From an uncultured Chlamydiaceae bacterium (lineage in GTDB: Bacteria > Chlamydiota > Chlamydiia > Chlamydiales > Parachlamydiaceae), in assembly GCA_945957185.1 (NCBI GenBank), contig CAMFKA010000123.1, forward strand, positions 1-6,464: a stretch of 6,464 nt of DNA. Direction: 5' to 3'. The notes beneath the pieces are model-generated. The model worked only from the letters and a program-made list of their open reading frames with translations, searched no databases and had not been told where the DNA came from. Positions within the stretch are counted from its first letter, which is position 1. The number at the start of each line of letters is the position of its first letter. Shown one piece after another: positions 6,464 through 6,464 of the stretch. The position numbers and the translations under genes were made by a program.

Positions 6464-6464
6464 C
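6441..6464 (+). repeat. Degenerate octamer tandem array, right edge
   Basis: Three consecutive units, GGTAACGC, GGAGACGC and GGGGACGC, follow the consensus GGNNACGC. The array ends at the window boundary and may continue beyond it. It forms the outer, GC-rich part of the terminal repeat, in contrast to the AT-rich inner part. Confidence 0.6.

Overview
The window holds a tight three-gene fatty-acid degradation operon on the minus strand (acyl-CoA ligase, then thiolase, then hydratase/dehydrogenase). A divergent metallophosphoesterase gene lies on the plus strand. The operon genes overlap by 4 bases and by 1 base, which points to translational coupling. Together they cover fatty-acid activation plus three of the four beta-oxidation steps. 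The acyl-CoA dehydrogenase (FadE-type) and a fatty-acid importer are not here. Subunit lengths, gene order (thiolase before the large subunit) and the long thiolase loop favour the FadI/FadJ type over FadA/FadB.

Layout: 4-75 is the left copy of a repeat; 96-2246 (-) fadJ-like; 2246-3532 (-) fadI-like; 3529-5304 (-) fadD-like. The 323-base divergent intergenic region 5305-5627 holds a good sigma70-type promoter for the operon (5344-5372), a weak candidate promoter for the other direction, and a 171-bp palindromic, MITE/REP-like element (5428-5598). A metallophosphoesterase follows at 5628-6386 (+), and the right copy of the terminal repeat is at 6392-6463.

The most unusual structural point is that the two window ends are inverted copies of one repeat (66 of 72 bases identical, no gaps). 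Each copy lies just past the stop codon of an outward-reading gene and carries a degenerate octamer array that runs to the window edge. If the window is a whole contig, assembly probably broke at this multi-copy repeat. If it is a slice of a genome, the whole cassette is bounded by inverted repeats and could in principle invert or move. I see no transposase, CRISPR array, tRNA, rRNA or new multi-gene defence system.

Organism: a bacterium of moderate GC (mid-40s to about 50% by eye) with clear Shine-Dalgarno sites. The hairpin repeat built on GCGACTTGTCGC next to TTTGGAGTGC resembles, from memory only, repeats common in Verrucomicrobia and relatives. Together with the protein flavour this makes a PVC-group bacterium, possibly an environmental chlamydia, a reasonable but unproven guess.
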